A stretch of 64,000 bases of DNA from Trichosphaerium sp. ATCC 40318 (Eukaryota; Discosea; Flabellinia; Trichosidae): assembly GCA_038496445.1 (NCBI GenBank), contig JALMLS010000489.1:62001-126000 (forward strand), read 5' to 3'. Both the position numbers and the translations under genes were made by a program. Position 1 is the first letter of the stretch, and each line of letters starts with the position of its first letter. Positions 23,127-33,914 of the stretch are shown here, piece after piece. Below the pieces are notes generated by a model. It had not been told where the DNA came from. It made no database searches and saw only the letters and a list, made by a program, of their open reading frames with translations.

Positions 23127-24058
23127 AACTATAGTGAGCTCAAACAATTCACAAATCTCTGTCTCCTATGGAGTGTTCACAGGTAAGTGACCTTCCTATC
23201 TGAAAAAGCATATTTTGGTATCTTTATTTATCCACGTGCTAATTGGGTCTAAAAATAGTTGGCATAATTTTTCAGTGTTTGGTTGGCGGAACTAATAATG
23301 TGTATATGTATCACATCAAAGTCGCTTACATATACTTCCAGAAGCCTGCGGAGTGATTTTCAATACTAAAAATGATTTGTTGATTTGTCAGCACGTTAAA
23401 GTGCACTACATTCACTACACGCTCACTACATTCACTACATTCACTATATTCACGTGATCAAAACCGTTAAACTTTACAAACGCGATGCGCTAAAATATTC
23501 GGAGATTTAAACAACGGTATCGTCTTTAAAGTCAAAAGAGAGTGAGTCTATAATGTTACAAGTGAGATGTAGTACTCCGGTGAGTAGATGAAGCCAATAA
23601 TTTAATTCCTGAACGTAAAACCTGCAGTTTCTAATGTTTGTTGAAGTAGGGTTCATTCAGCGCCTCTTTTTGTTGAGATAAATACCCACATACAACCATC
23701 CGAGATTATGTGTGATATCCGCGAAGAAGTAGTGCAGGTTTGTGCTACAAAGATGTGGCCCAGGAATACAAGCTTTTACAAATGATTTGTTTGACTTGAA
23801 GGGTTGTACGGGATGCTTACAAGCTTGTGAATATTCTAGAAAACTACAACAAACACTTTTTTGTCTTCGGGCCCAAACACAAAACACAAACGTGTTAACG
23901 TAGAGAGCAGTTTGTTTCTCTTCGAGGCCACAAAGCATTGCCCGCAAACAACTATTTCCCCGAACTCACACAATGATTCACATCAACCTGCATGTGTCAA
24001 AATCAATCATAAAACAAAACAAACCAAATAACAACAACAGCAACAACACAAGTTAAAT
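23127..24058. other. 5' flank of the RTX-like array with CACTACATT repeats
   Basis: No gene is evident. The stretch at about 23,404-23,450 holds imperfect tandem copies of TTCACTACA, followed by TTCACGTGATCA. From about 23,440 to 24,058 the sequence recurs upstream of the second and third array genes (about 27,130-27,700 and 33,270-33,914), including the CAACAACAGCAACAAC-type leader just before each ATG. It probably contains the promoter and 5' UTR of the family. Confidence 0.55.
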
Positions 24059-25960
24059 ATGAATAGCTGTACAATCTTAATTGTACTATGCACACGTACG
24101 TAGTATCGCAACGATTTCTATGCCTATTTTGCGCTGTTTTTTTGTTTGTGGTGCCGTGGAATTAACATTTATCTTTATAGTCTTTGTAATGGCATTTGCT
24201 GGGGATGCACCTGAACCTGAGATTTGTGAGACGTGCACGAACTGCGATATTGGGTCCTGCTATTATGCAGGAGAGGCTTGCTACCAAATGTATATGGATG
24301 GTCAGTGTTGGATGATAGGAGTCGAGCATGTCGATAGAAACAGTACGTGTTGTGGTTTTTGTGGTTTTTTTTCCCCATTGTGTTTTTAGTATATCTGTGT
24401 TGCTCACATTTATGCTAGTCGATATGGAAACCGATTTAACATATCCTTGTCTTATTTTCGACGCGGATGTTGAATTTTACGGCCGCATTACCGGAACGAA
24501 TGGGAATGACTGTCTCATCACCATGTATGGAGTTGGGCTTCATTCACAAGTAGATCTAAAAGGTGGAAATGACTTTGTCGGTATGTTTCCTTACAGTTAC
24601 CACGAAGGAGACATGGTAATGGGTATGTTACGGTTATTTTTATTTGTTTTTGAACACAAAGGATAACCTTTTAATACAGGAGGTGGTGATGATTGTCACA
24701 TTGGTGCAGGTCATCACACGCATGACATAAACGCAGGATCTGGAAATGATAATATTTTTTCTTTTATGCGTTATCCAGAGTAAGTATTTTTGTTGTTCGT
24801 CATAAACCAAGTTGTTAATATTTAACCTCTTTTTAGGTATGAAGAATTCCGTATGGGAAGTGGCGATGATTGTTTACTATTTAATGTTTATCCTGGACTC
24901 TTTGGACCCCCAGGTAAGAAGAAGAGAGATGGAAGTATGACATTAAGTGACTTGGATGCTAGTACGTTGTCTTTTTTGTTGAATGTGCTTTAATAGAGCA
25001 GTTATCCGTTTATTCTTCACGTACTCAGACACTTTTTGTAGTTAATCAAGACGATTCACCAATGGATAATTATTTCAGGATGCTGGTTCAACAAGGAGAC
25101 GAAATGCAGCCAGGCAGTAAACGAGCACAGGAATTTGAAATTAAATATAATTTAACAAAATATGCTAAGAAACGTTCCACTGAGGGCAAGGAACCTTATT
25201 ATCCTATTGGTGACGTTTTTCTTAATGCCGGAAATGATTGTGTATTATATGCGCAAATGGGCGTTGGAGGGCAAACAAGAGGTATGTTCGCACATTCTTA
25301 ATATTTTCTTATTTTGAATTTACACAAGCAAAAAAAACCCTTTTGAGGGCTGACCCTCATCAGTATCCTTTTTCAATATTCGCTCCAAATTTAAATAGAT
25401 CCTGTTTAATCTATCATGTGACACTTGATTTAAAGAAATGTTTAGCGGGACCTGGAGATGATTGTGTTTTGGGATTTCAATTTGGTTTGGGTGATGACAT
25501 CATTGCTGGGTCAGGTGATGATGTTGTAGATATTATGTACTGGGGTAGTATTGACAACGATAATTTACGTTTCCTTGGTGGCTCAGGAGATGATTATATT
25601 TCTGTACGTCTAGGTGACAGTCCGTCGCCTAGTCGTCGCCACGAGATTAATGGAGGACGTGATACAGATTTTTGCTGTAGCAGATTTTTCCCACCACCAG
25701 CAACCTCAACGCCAGACCCAACATCAACACCAGACCCAACATCAACGCCAGACCCAACCTCAACACCAGACCCAACATCAACACCAGACCCAACATCAAC
25801 ACCAGACCCAACCTCAACGCCAGACCCAACCTCAACACCAGACCCAACACAGTCAACCCGAAAACGTAAGAGACAAGAAGGATATGGTGGACCTCCAATG
25901 GCTGTTGATATCATAAGAGCATGTGAAGAGCGTTGTACTATGCCTTTATCGCCTCCTTGA
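24059..25960 (+). CDS. Secreted RTX-like Gly-Asp repeat protein, array gene 1
   Basis: ATG at 24059 gives a secretion signal (MNSCTILIVLCT then LFVMAFAG, split by an intron). A Cys-rich region follows (EICETCTNCDIGSCYY). Later exons carry RTX-type nonapeptide cores: GGNDFVG, GGGDDCHIG, GSGNDNIF, GSGDDCLLF, NAGNDCVLY, GPGDDCVLG, GLGDDIIAGSGDDVVDIM and GGSGDDYISV. Such repeats bind calcium in parallel beta-rolls in bacterial secreted proteins. Here many are disulfide-ready (DDC). The C-terminus has eight TSTPDP repeats and a basic RKRKRQ stretch before a Cys pair. Splices are supported by equal structure in all three copies. The last long intron ends at AAATGTTTAG before CGGGACC. Bacterial ancestry by transfer is possible. 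No catalytic domain is seen. Confidence 0.75.
25703..25846 (+). repeat. 18-bp coding minisatellite, eight units
   Basis: Eight 18-bp units of the form ACMTCAACRCCAGACCCA encode TSTPDP each time. The unit variants alternate, which suggests slippage or unequal exchange. Array genes 2 and 3 have five units and one degenerate unit at the same place. Confidence 0.95.
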
Positions 25961-26694
25961 TATTGCTTTTGGGTTTTTCTTTGACTTGCTTTACAGACTT
26001 GTTTCAAGTCAAGACAAAGAAAAAAATCAAATACCTAACAGCATAAACAAAATATGTAAATAAAACGTTTTACATTACAACAGAGCTGTCTGGATTCAAG
26101 TACTTTATTCATTTGTTTTTTTTCTGTACACATCTTGCTCTGTATCTGAACTGTTCGTATTTTTGATTACTAAATCAGATAATGTGCAATACATAAAGAC
26201 TTTGTAGGTTACATTGCTCACCTATCATGAATTGCCCTTTACCAGCATGTAACCATTCGCTACAAGTACTGATGATTTCTTTATTATTGGAGCTCAATGT
26301 ATTTGAAATTCTGTTGGACAAATTGAATAATAAAACTCACAATGAAGTTCAACCCAGTAACATGGAAAAATATTGAATTAAAAAGCATCAAAACAATTTT
26401 GAATGAAATACCATAAGGTTTACCTTTAATACTGTTTAGACATGTTCGTCCCCAGAACTACAATTATGTATACATTGGTGGAGTCAACTTGGCACTATAC
26501 CCAGGTTTGTCAAAATTAAAACCTATATTTACAACAAAGATGCATACGGGACGTAAAAGGGAAAATCTCATAAAAGTGAAAATCTGCAAATGAGAAGAGT
26601 TTTTTTTTTCACATTTTTCTTGCAGTTATTTTATGACAACAAACCTTGCGTGTAGACTTTGTGGAATATAATGTCGACAACAGGACATTTTTTG

Positions 26695-26837
26695 CATAAG
26701 AGCATAAAATTTTGAGTTTTCTAGGCGCCTAAAATCACTTAAACCCTTTTGTTGCGCTGAGAATTGGTACGATTGGCTGTTTTTCTGGACTTGCCAACCA
26801 AATCGCTTATGAAAATTCATAATTTTATGCTCTTGTA
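26695..26837. repeat. Inverted-repeat (MITE-like) element, uninterrupted copy
   Basis: Arms of about 30 bp match with few mismatches: AGAGCATAAAATTTTGAGTT on the left, and on the right the complement of CATAATTTTATGCTCT. The spacer is about 85 bp with no coding sequence. The equivalent element after array gene 2 has the same arms at about 30,305 and 32,670, but a piggyBac transposon sits in its middle. Confidence 0.6.
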
Positions 26838-27701
26838 CAAACTTTTCTTTTTGGCTAGCATTGGCTTCGCACCTATCTGTGGGCGTAAGGTATTCATTAC
26901 AAAAGTTCTTAGCCCCAAAATTAAAATGTCCCAGTTTCAAATGAAAATCGACATATTCGACCTAATCTTAGAGTAAGTACTAATACTTTGTACGAGTTAT
27001 TGAAAGCAAAATACACTGCTTCACCTGCATCAAGAAGCGTTTATTATGGTGCGATTTACATTACCAGTTAATAAACGCTACCATACTTTATTACCCTCGC
27101 TAGTACCACAACTATGCGCCACCTCACACTTTCACTACATTCACTATATTCATGTGATCAAAACCGCTAAAATATTCGGAGATTTAAACAACGGTATCGT
27201 CTTTAAAGTCAAAAGAGAGTGAGTCTATAATGTTACAAGTGAGATGTAGTACTCCGGTGAGTAGGTGAAGCCAATAATTTAATTCCTGAACGTAAAACCT
27301 GCAGTTTCTAATGTTTGTTGAAGTAGGGTTCATTCAGCGCCTCTTTTTGTTGAGATAAATACCCACATACAACCATCCGAGATTATGTGTGATATCCGCT
27401 AAAAAGTAGTACAAGTTTGTGCTACAAAGATTCTGGCCCGGGAATACAGCTTTTACAGGATGCTTACAAGCTTATGAATATTTTAGAAAACTACAACAAA
27501 CACTTATTTGTCTTCGGCCCAAACACAAAACACAAACGTGTTAACGTAGAGAGCAATTTGTTTCTCTTCAGAGGCCACAAAAGATCGCAAATAACTAGTT
27601 CCCGCTCACACTGATTCACATCAACAGCGCGTGTCAATCAAAGTCAAAATTAATCATAAAACAAACCAAATAACAACAACAGCAACAACAACAAGTTAAA
27701 T

Positions 27702-29644
27702 ATGAATAGCTGTACAATATTAATTGTACTATGCGCACGTACGTATTATCGCAACGATTTCTATGTCTATTTTCCGCTGTTCTTTTGTTTGTGGTACCGC
27801 GGAATTAACATTTATCTTTATAGTCTTTGTAATGGCATTTGCTGGGGAAAGACCTCCTGAATCTATTTGTGAGTCATGCACAAACTGCAATATCGAGCCC
27901 TGCTTTTATAAGGGTTACTATTGCTATCAAAGGTATATGGCTGGCGAGTGTTGGATGATAGGGTCCGACCATGTAGATAGAAACAGTACGTGTTGTTTTC
28001 TTTATGTTTATATTTTTTTTGTTGTTTTTTGCCCACATCAACACTCTTCATGTTCCTCAACTTCATGTTCCTCAAGTTTTTGAAGTAATTTATTTGTTGT
28101 TGCTTACACATTTATGCTAGTCGATATGGAAACCGATTTAACATATCCTTGTCTTATTATCACTCCCGGTGTTCAATTTTACAGCAGCATTACCGGAACA
28201 AAGGAGGATGACTGTCTCATCACCCTTGGGTATGGCGCTACTATTCATTCACAAGTGGATCTAAAAGGAGGAGATGACTTTGTCGGTATGTTTCCTCATA
28301 GTTACCACGAAGGAGACATGGTAATGGGTAAGTACTGCTTTTGTTTTACTTTTTTTTTTTGAACACAGGATAACCTTTTGATACAGGAAGTGGCGATGAT
28401 TGTCACATTGGTGTTGGGCATCACACACCTGATATAAATACAGGATCTGGAAATGATGTTATTTTTTCTTTTATGCGTTATGCAGAGTAAGTATTTGTTG
28501 TTCGTCATAAACCAAGTAATTGGTTGTGCTAATATTTACCTTTAAGGTATGAAGATTTCCGTATGGGAAGTGGCGATGATTGTTTACTATTTAATATTAG
28601 TCCCGAACTCTTTGCAGCCCCAAGTAAGAAGAAGAGAGATGGAAGTATGACATTAAGTGACTTGGGCACTAGTACGTTATTTGGTTTTTTTTTTGTTTGT
28701 TAGCGCATTTAATCAACGCGATTATTTATTTTCTTCACGTACTTAAGACATTTCATAGTTGTTCAAGATAATTCACCAATGGATAGTTATTTCAGAATGC
28801 TGGTTCAAGAAGGACAACATTATCAACCAGGCAGTAAACGAGCACAGGAACTTGCAACTAAATATAATTTTACAATACCTGAGAAACGTTCCACTGAGGG
28901 CCCTAAGGGACCTGTTTATCCTATTGGTGAAGTTCTTCTTCAAGCCGGAAATGACTGTGCAGTGTATACAGAGATGGGCATTTCAGGGCAAACAAAAGGT
29001 ATGTTTCGCACATACGTTTATTTTGATAGTATTTTAATAATAATTCTTAATTTTTTCTTATTGAACTATTTATTGTTTTTACAACATGAAAACACTGTTG
29101 TCTGACACTCAGAATCGTTTTTGATTTTCGCTCGAAAAAATTAAACCCTGTTCACTCTATTTATGTGATATTAAAGAAATGTCTAGGGGGAGCTGGAGAT
29201 GATTGTATTTTGGCACAATACTTTGATTTGGGTGATGACATCATTGCTGGGTCAGGTGATGATGTTATAGATATTATGTTCTGGAGTAGTATTGACAACG
29301 ATAATTTACGTTTCCTTGGTGGCTCAGGAGATGATTATATCTCTGTTCGTCTAGGTGACGAACCATCACCTAATCGTCGCCACGAGATTAACGGAGGACG
29401 TGATACAGATTTTTGCTGTAGCAGATATTTCGAACTGCCAACATCAACGCCAGACCCAACCTCAACACCAGACCCAACCTCAACACCAGACCCAACATCA
29501 ACGCCAGACCCAACCTCAACACCAGACCCAACACAGTCAACCCGAAAACGTAAGAGACAAGAAGGATATGGTGGACCTCCAATGGCTGTTGATATCATAA
29601 GAGCATGTGAAGAGTGTTGTACTATGCCTTTGTCGCCTCCTTGA
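27702..29644 (+). CDS. Secreted RTX-like Gly-Asp repeat protein, array gene 2
   Basis: This has the same exon order as array gene 1, from ATG at 27702 to TGA at 29642-29644. The signal peptide is split by the first intron. The Cys-rich head reads SICESCTNCNIEPCFY. Gly-Asp repeats include GGDDFVG, GSGDDCHIG, GSGNDVIF, GSGDDCLLF, QAGNDCAVY, GAGDDCIL, DLGDDIIAGSGDDVID and GGSGDDYISV. It has five TSTPDP units near the C-terminus, then a tail very like gene 1, including EGYGGPPMAVDIIRACEE. The frame is intact under the shared splice model. A piggyBac element lies about 750 bp downstream. Confidence 0.75.
29441..29530 (+). repeat. 18-bp coding minisatellite, five units
   Basis: Five 18-bp TSTPDP-coding units, homologous to the eight-unit tract in array gene 1. 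The copy-number difference between paralogues points to recent expansion or contraction. Confidence 0.95.
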
Positions 29645-30440
29645 TTCTATTGTTTTTTGGGTTTTTCTTTGACTTGCTTTACAGACTTGTTTCAAGTCAA
29701 GACAAAGAAAAAAAGCAAATGCCTAACAGCATAAACAAAATATGTAAATAAAACGTTTTACATTACAACAAAGCTGCCTGGATTCAAGTACTTCATTCAT
29801 TTTTTTTTTCTGTACACATCTTGCTCTGTATCTGAACTGTTTGTATTTTTGATTACTAAATCAGATAATGTGCAATACATACGGACTTTGTAGTGGTCAC
29901 TTTGCTCACCTTCAATTGCCCTTTACCAGCATGTAAGTATTCGCTACAAGTACTGATGATTTCTTTGTTTTTGGGGATCAAGGTATTTGAAATTCTGTTG
30001 GACAATCTCTATCAGAAACTGAATAAAACTCAGTGAAGTTCAACCCAGTAACATGGTAAAAATAGTGAAACAATTTTGAATGAAATACACACAAAGGTTT
30101 ACCTTTAATACTGTTCATTACGTATACATTGATGGAGTCAACTTGGCACTATAACCAAGTTTGTCAAAATTAAAACCTATATTTACAACAAAGATGCAGA
30201 CGGGACGTAAAAGTGAAAATCTGCAAATGAGAAGAGTTTTTTTTTTCTCATTTTTAAGCAGTTATTTTATGACAACAAACCTATCATGTCGACAAAAGGA
30301 CATTTTTTGGACAAGAGCATAAAATTTTGAGTTTTCTAGGCGCCTGCAATCACTTGTGCTGCAACCCTTTTGTTGTGCTAAGAATTGGTACGAATGCTTC
30401 CCAGTGTTGTCAAAATTAGGCTTCCCACAAGTAATATGGC

Positions 30441-30483
30441 AGTATCTCTTTCTACACCGAACAACGGAAATATCCGTTTTTTT
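30441..30483 (+). repeat. piggyBac inverted repeat, left arm
   Basis: AGTATCTCTTTCT and CGGAAATATCCGTTTTTTT match the complement of the right arm, whose blocks read ACTATCTCTTTCT and CGGATATATCCGTTTTTTT. The inner block is itself a small palindrome (CGGATATATCCG). Confidence 0.75.
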
Positions 30484-30663
30484 AAAGATACAACTGTAAA
30501 AAATAAAAATTGTGACTTACCAGCGCTGAGTTGAACTCCATTGATGCAGCAGTAGTATGTAACACTAGCAAAGACGTTTGTAGAGCATACATTCAGAATT
30601 TGAGCTTCCGTTTAAAGAAAATTTTTTTGACGGACCTTAACCAAAAAGTCCACAAATCATCAA

Positions 30664-32390
30664 ATGGAGCATGGAAACAGCACCTCCAGTAACACTACGG
30701 GCCCCTCCTTTGCTAGTTCAAGTGATGAAGAAGAAACAGAGAAAATTCCAATACAGTTTGAAAACACAAATCAAGTACTTATATAACGCTTTTTACGCAC
30801 AAAAACGTAACTGAAGGAGTTTTAGGAGATTTCAGAAGAAAAAAAGTTCAAATACAAAAAACCAGGTCGGAAAGAGCGTAGCCATGTGTTGATTGATAAA
30901 GCATCCGGATTGAAGCCTTTGGATATGTTTTTGAGTTTTGTCAGTGAGTGGTATTGGAAAAAAATTGTTGTAGCCACCAATAATTATGCAAAAAAAAAGG
31001 TACACGCAACTTTGGAGTTTCACTAACACTAGTAGAAAGGAGTACAACTAGACTTGACACTGAAAGAACTAATGAGGTGGTTGGCAGCATCTATAATACT
31101 TGGTGCACATAGGATGGGTCCTAGAAAAGCATGGCAAACAAACACTTGTTACGATATGCCAAAATTAAGACAGATCATGATTCGAAACCGCTATGAAGAT
31201 ATTGCACATTGCTTACATTTACCTACCACTGGAACTAGTGACGCTGATCCATACCAAAAGATTAGAACTCTTGTTGATACATTTAGACATCAATGCATCA
31301 ACAACTATCTACCACATGAAAAACTGGCATTAGACGAAGCCACTCCAGGATATGCAGGGAGAACAAAGCTGATTAAAAGAACCAAACATAAAAAGGTATC
31401 TTCCGGCTTTGACATTAAATGCGTGGTAGACTCTGAATCCAAGTACCTTGTTAATTTTTTGTTAAACAAAGAACCACATGTGTCTATTCAAGGGTTGACT
31501 CCAACAGCAAACAAAGCATATCACCTTATTTCACAGCTTAAACAACACAGTCATGAAATTTTTATGGATAATCTGTATATGCGTCCTAGTTTAGCAGTAG
31601 CTGCCTATCAAATTGGACAATATTGCACAGGTACATGGAGGAAAAATTATGGTGTACCAAAAGAGATTTATCGTACCAAAGAAAAAGGCAAAGAAGCCAA
31701 AGCAAAAGCAAGAGAAGTTATTCTATACAGTGCTGAACCATTAGATAATGTAACATTCATGGTTGGTCTTGGTCTTTATGACAAGCGCCCATTTTATTTT
31801 TTAACAACAGCATCATACGAGTTTGAAGAAGTTATTGGAGGCACACGACAAAAACTTAAACTTGATTGTATCCATGCTTACAACAACTACATGAATGGAG
31901 TAGATGTTTTTGATCAATACATGCAAGTAAGTGTTTACAGGCCAAGTGTTAAATGGTGGAAGCGCTTGTATGCTTGGATAATTGATGCTGCCATCATCAA
32001 TTCATTCATTTTATACAAAAGTTGCCGTCGGAATACTACCAAGTTGTCTGATTTTAAAACAACACTAGTTGATGAATTACTACAAAGGTACACATCTTTA
32101 CTAGTTGATCAATTAATCAGTGTAGATTTGCGGAGTCTGATACTGATGAAGACAGCACACCAATAGTCAGTTTGAAAAAAAAAAAATATAAAACTACTAC
32201 AAGTTTACCTGATTCTCGTCTAACTGCACAACGCCACTTTCCTTCCAAAAACACTTGTAGATTGTGCATTGTGTGTAAATTAACCAAAGAAAAGGCTAAA
32301 GAAACACAATATTATTGTAAAAGCTGTAATGTGCCTCTGTGTGCTGCTCCATGTTTTATGTTGTTTCATACAAAAAAACATTGCAAATAA
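30664..32390 (+). CDS. piggyBac-like transposase with C-terminal cysteine-rich domain
   Basis: Four exons join in frame: ATG at 30664 to about 30,774, then 30,831-31,000, then from AAAGGAGTACAACTAG near 31,036 to about 32,087, and the last from about 32,126 to TAA at 32388-32390. The core matches DDE_Tnp_1_7: LTLKELMRWLAASIILG, then LALDEATPGYAGR (first Asp), IFMDNLYMRPSLA (second Asp) and NGVDVFDQYM (third Asp pair). The last exon gives a Cys-rich zinc-binding end, CRLCIVCKLTKEK, YYCKSCNVPLC and FHTKKHC, as in many PGBD proteins. The apparent frameshift near 32,100 is removed by a 38-nt GTACAC...GTGTAG intron. No inactivating change was found, so recent activity is plausible. Confidence 0.9.
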
Positions 32391-32518
32391 AAAATTTTTC
32401 CTATCATGACTATGTGCACAACTGAATTGTAGGTCAGCACTGCCTAACAGCATGTGTTTATACATCAGGGTACCTTTCATCCATTTTTTTGCAATTGGTG
32501 TTGTTAAATTTCAATTTT

Positions 32519-32568
32519 CAAAAAAACGGATATATCCGTTTTTTACTCAGGGCAAGAAAGAGATAGTA
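32519..32568 (-). repeat. piggyBac inverted repeat, right arm
   Basis: This is the reverse complement of the left arm at 30,441-30,483, with the spacer between the two blocks a few bases longer. It lies about 130 bp after the transposase stop codon. Confidence 0.75.
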
Positions 32569-33914
32569 CCCCTCCGCTTTTTTGTTATGAGTGCGATTGG
32601 CTGTTTTTCTGGATTTGACAACCAAATCGCTCCTATGAAAATCTCTTCCTTGCATAATTTTATGCTCTTGTACAAACTTTTCTTTTTGGCTAGCATTGGC
32701 TTCGCACCTATCTGTGGGCGTAAGGTATTCATTACAAAACCGCTAAACTTCTGATAAATTAAATAATTTTTTGAAGTTCATAAAGGTTTTGAACCACTAA
32801 ACTACAGCCTCATAAAATATCTCCCGTTCACGTTCAGCAGAGAAGCAGTGGGTGATATAAAATAGCGTAAACAATTAGAAAGCCTTGGAGATTTATGAAC
32901 TCTACAAAAGTAGGTTACGCTGCTCGTTGTACTACCTACCTGTAATGATATAAATTAATACGAATTTTTTCATTTCTGTCCTTGATATATCTTCGGGTAA
33001 CTACATTGTATCACAATCATGGAAGGGCTGCTAAGCTCACATTCATATTGTCGGAGTTAGCAACAAGTTACAGAAGTGTTTGGTATGTACGATGGACCGA
33101 CAGAACTGAGAAGAAATGACATATCTGTAATTTTGTGAGTTAATTACAAAAACTTCAGCCGAAGTTTTCTTCTGACGAAACAGCATTTTTTACTCTCCTA
33201 TTTCTCACACTTGCTTGCGACGAGAATATGTAGATGAACGATAAAGTTTTCTAAAAATACTGTCTCTCATCACGTTCGCTACATTCGCTACACTATACAA
33301 TATGCTCACGTGATTAAAACGTGGTTAAACGGTACAAAACGAAAATCTAACTTAAAAGGCACGAAAAAGCGAGTTTGATGTTTTAGGTTAGGTATGGGTT
33401 CCGTGCGTATATATACGCAACCAATAGAGTGATAATTCAATTCATGAACGAAACCTGTAGTTTCTAATTTGTTCAAGGGTTTCTTTTAGCGCCTACTTCT
33501 AGTTTCAGATCAAAAGATCCTGTTAACGCGCAAGAAAAAACATCCGAGATTATGCGTGATATCCCGTGATGAAGTAGTGCAATTTCTGCTGAAAATATGC
33601 GACGTAGGAAAGCGAAGTATCTCTAAAGTGTATGAGTTTCTTGTCGGGGTTGTTCGGGTTGTTCACAATTACAAGGTTGTGAATAATAAAGAAAACTACA
33701 ACACAGTATTTGGACCGCCCAACAAACACACAAACGTGTGCTAAAAAACACAGCAGTTTTTTTCCTCTTCACAGACCACCAAAGATTGCCCGCAAACAAC
33801 TATTTCCCCGAAATCACACAACGGTTCACATCAATAGCGTCAATCGTGGTCAAATCAAATTTCATAAAACAAAACAAACCAAATAACAACAACAGCAACA
33901 ACAACAAGTTAAAT

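Larger units (their letters stand above)
30394..32592 (+). mobile_element. piggyBac-family DNA transposon, apparently intact
   Basis: The insertion limits are set by comparison with the uninterrupted site after array gene 1. Flanks match up to GAATTGGTACGA (copy 2, ending 30393) and resume at GCGATTGGCTG (from about 32593). Inside, sub-terminal inverted repeats flank a full transposase gene with introns. The first bases do not show the TTAA target or CCC ends typical of piggyBac, so the exact ends may lie a few dozen bases inside this interval. Confidence 0.75.

Noticed and set aside
23404-23450. CRISPR-like repeats (CACTACATT)
   Set aside because: Short imperfect direct repeats without spacers, in a eukaryotic promoter flank.
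25594-26007. Long minus-strand open frame with Gly-Ser-Gly-Val-Glu-Val repeats
   Set aside because: It is the antisense shadow of the TSTPDP-coding minisatellite of array gene 1. No start context or partner exons.
32100-32180. Frameshift in the piggyBac transposase
   Set aside because: A 38-nt GTACAC...GTGTAG intron after LLQ restores the frame to the Cys-rich end, so the gene is not broken.
30394-32592. Domesticated PGBD-type host gene
   Set aside because: Inverted repeats and an empty paralogous site show a mobile insertion rather than a stable host gene.
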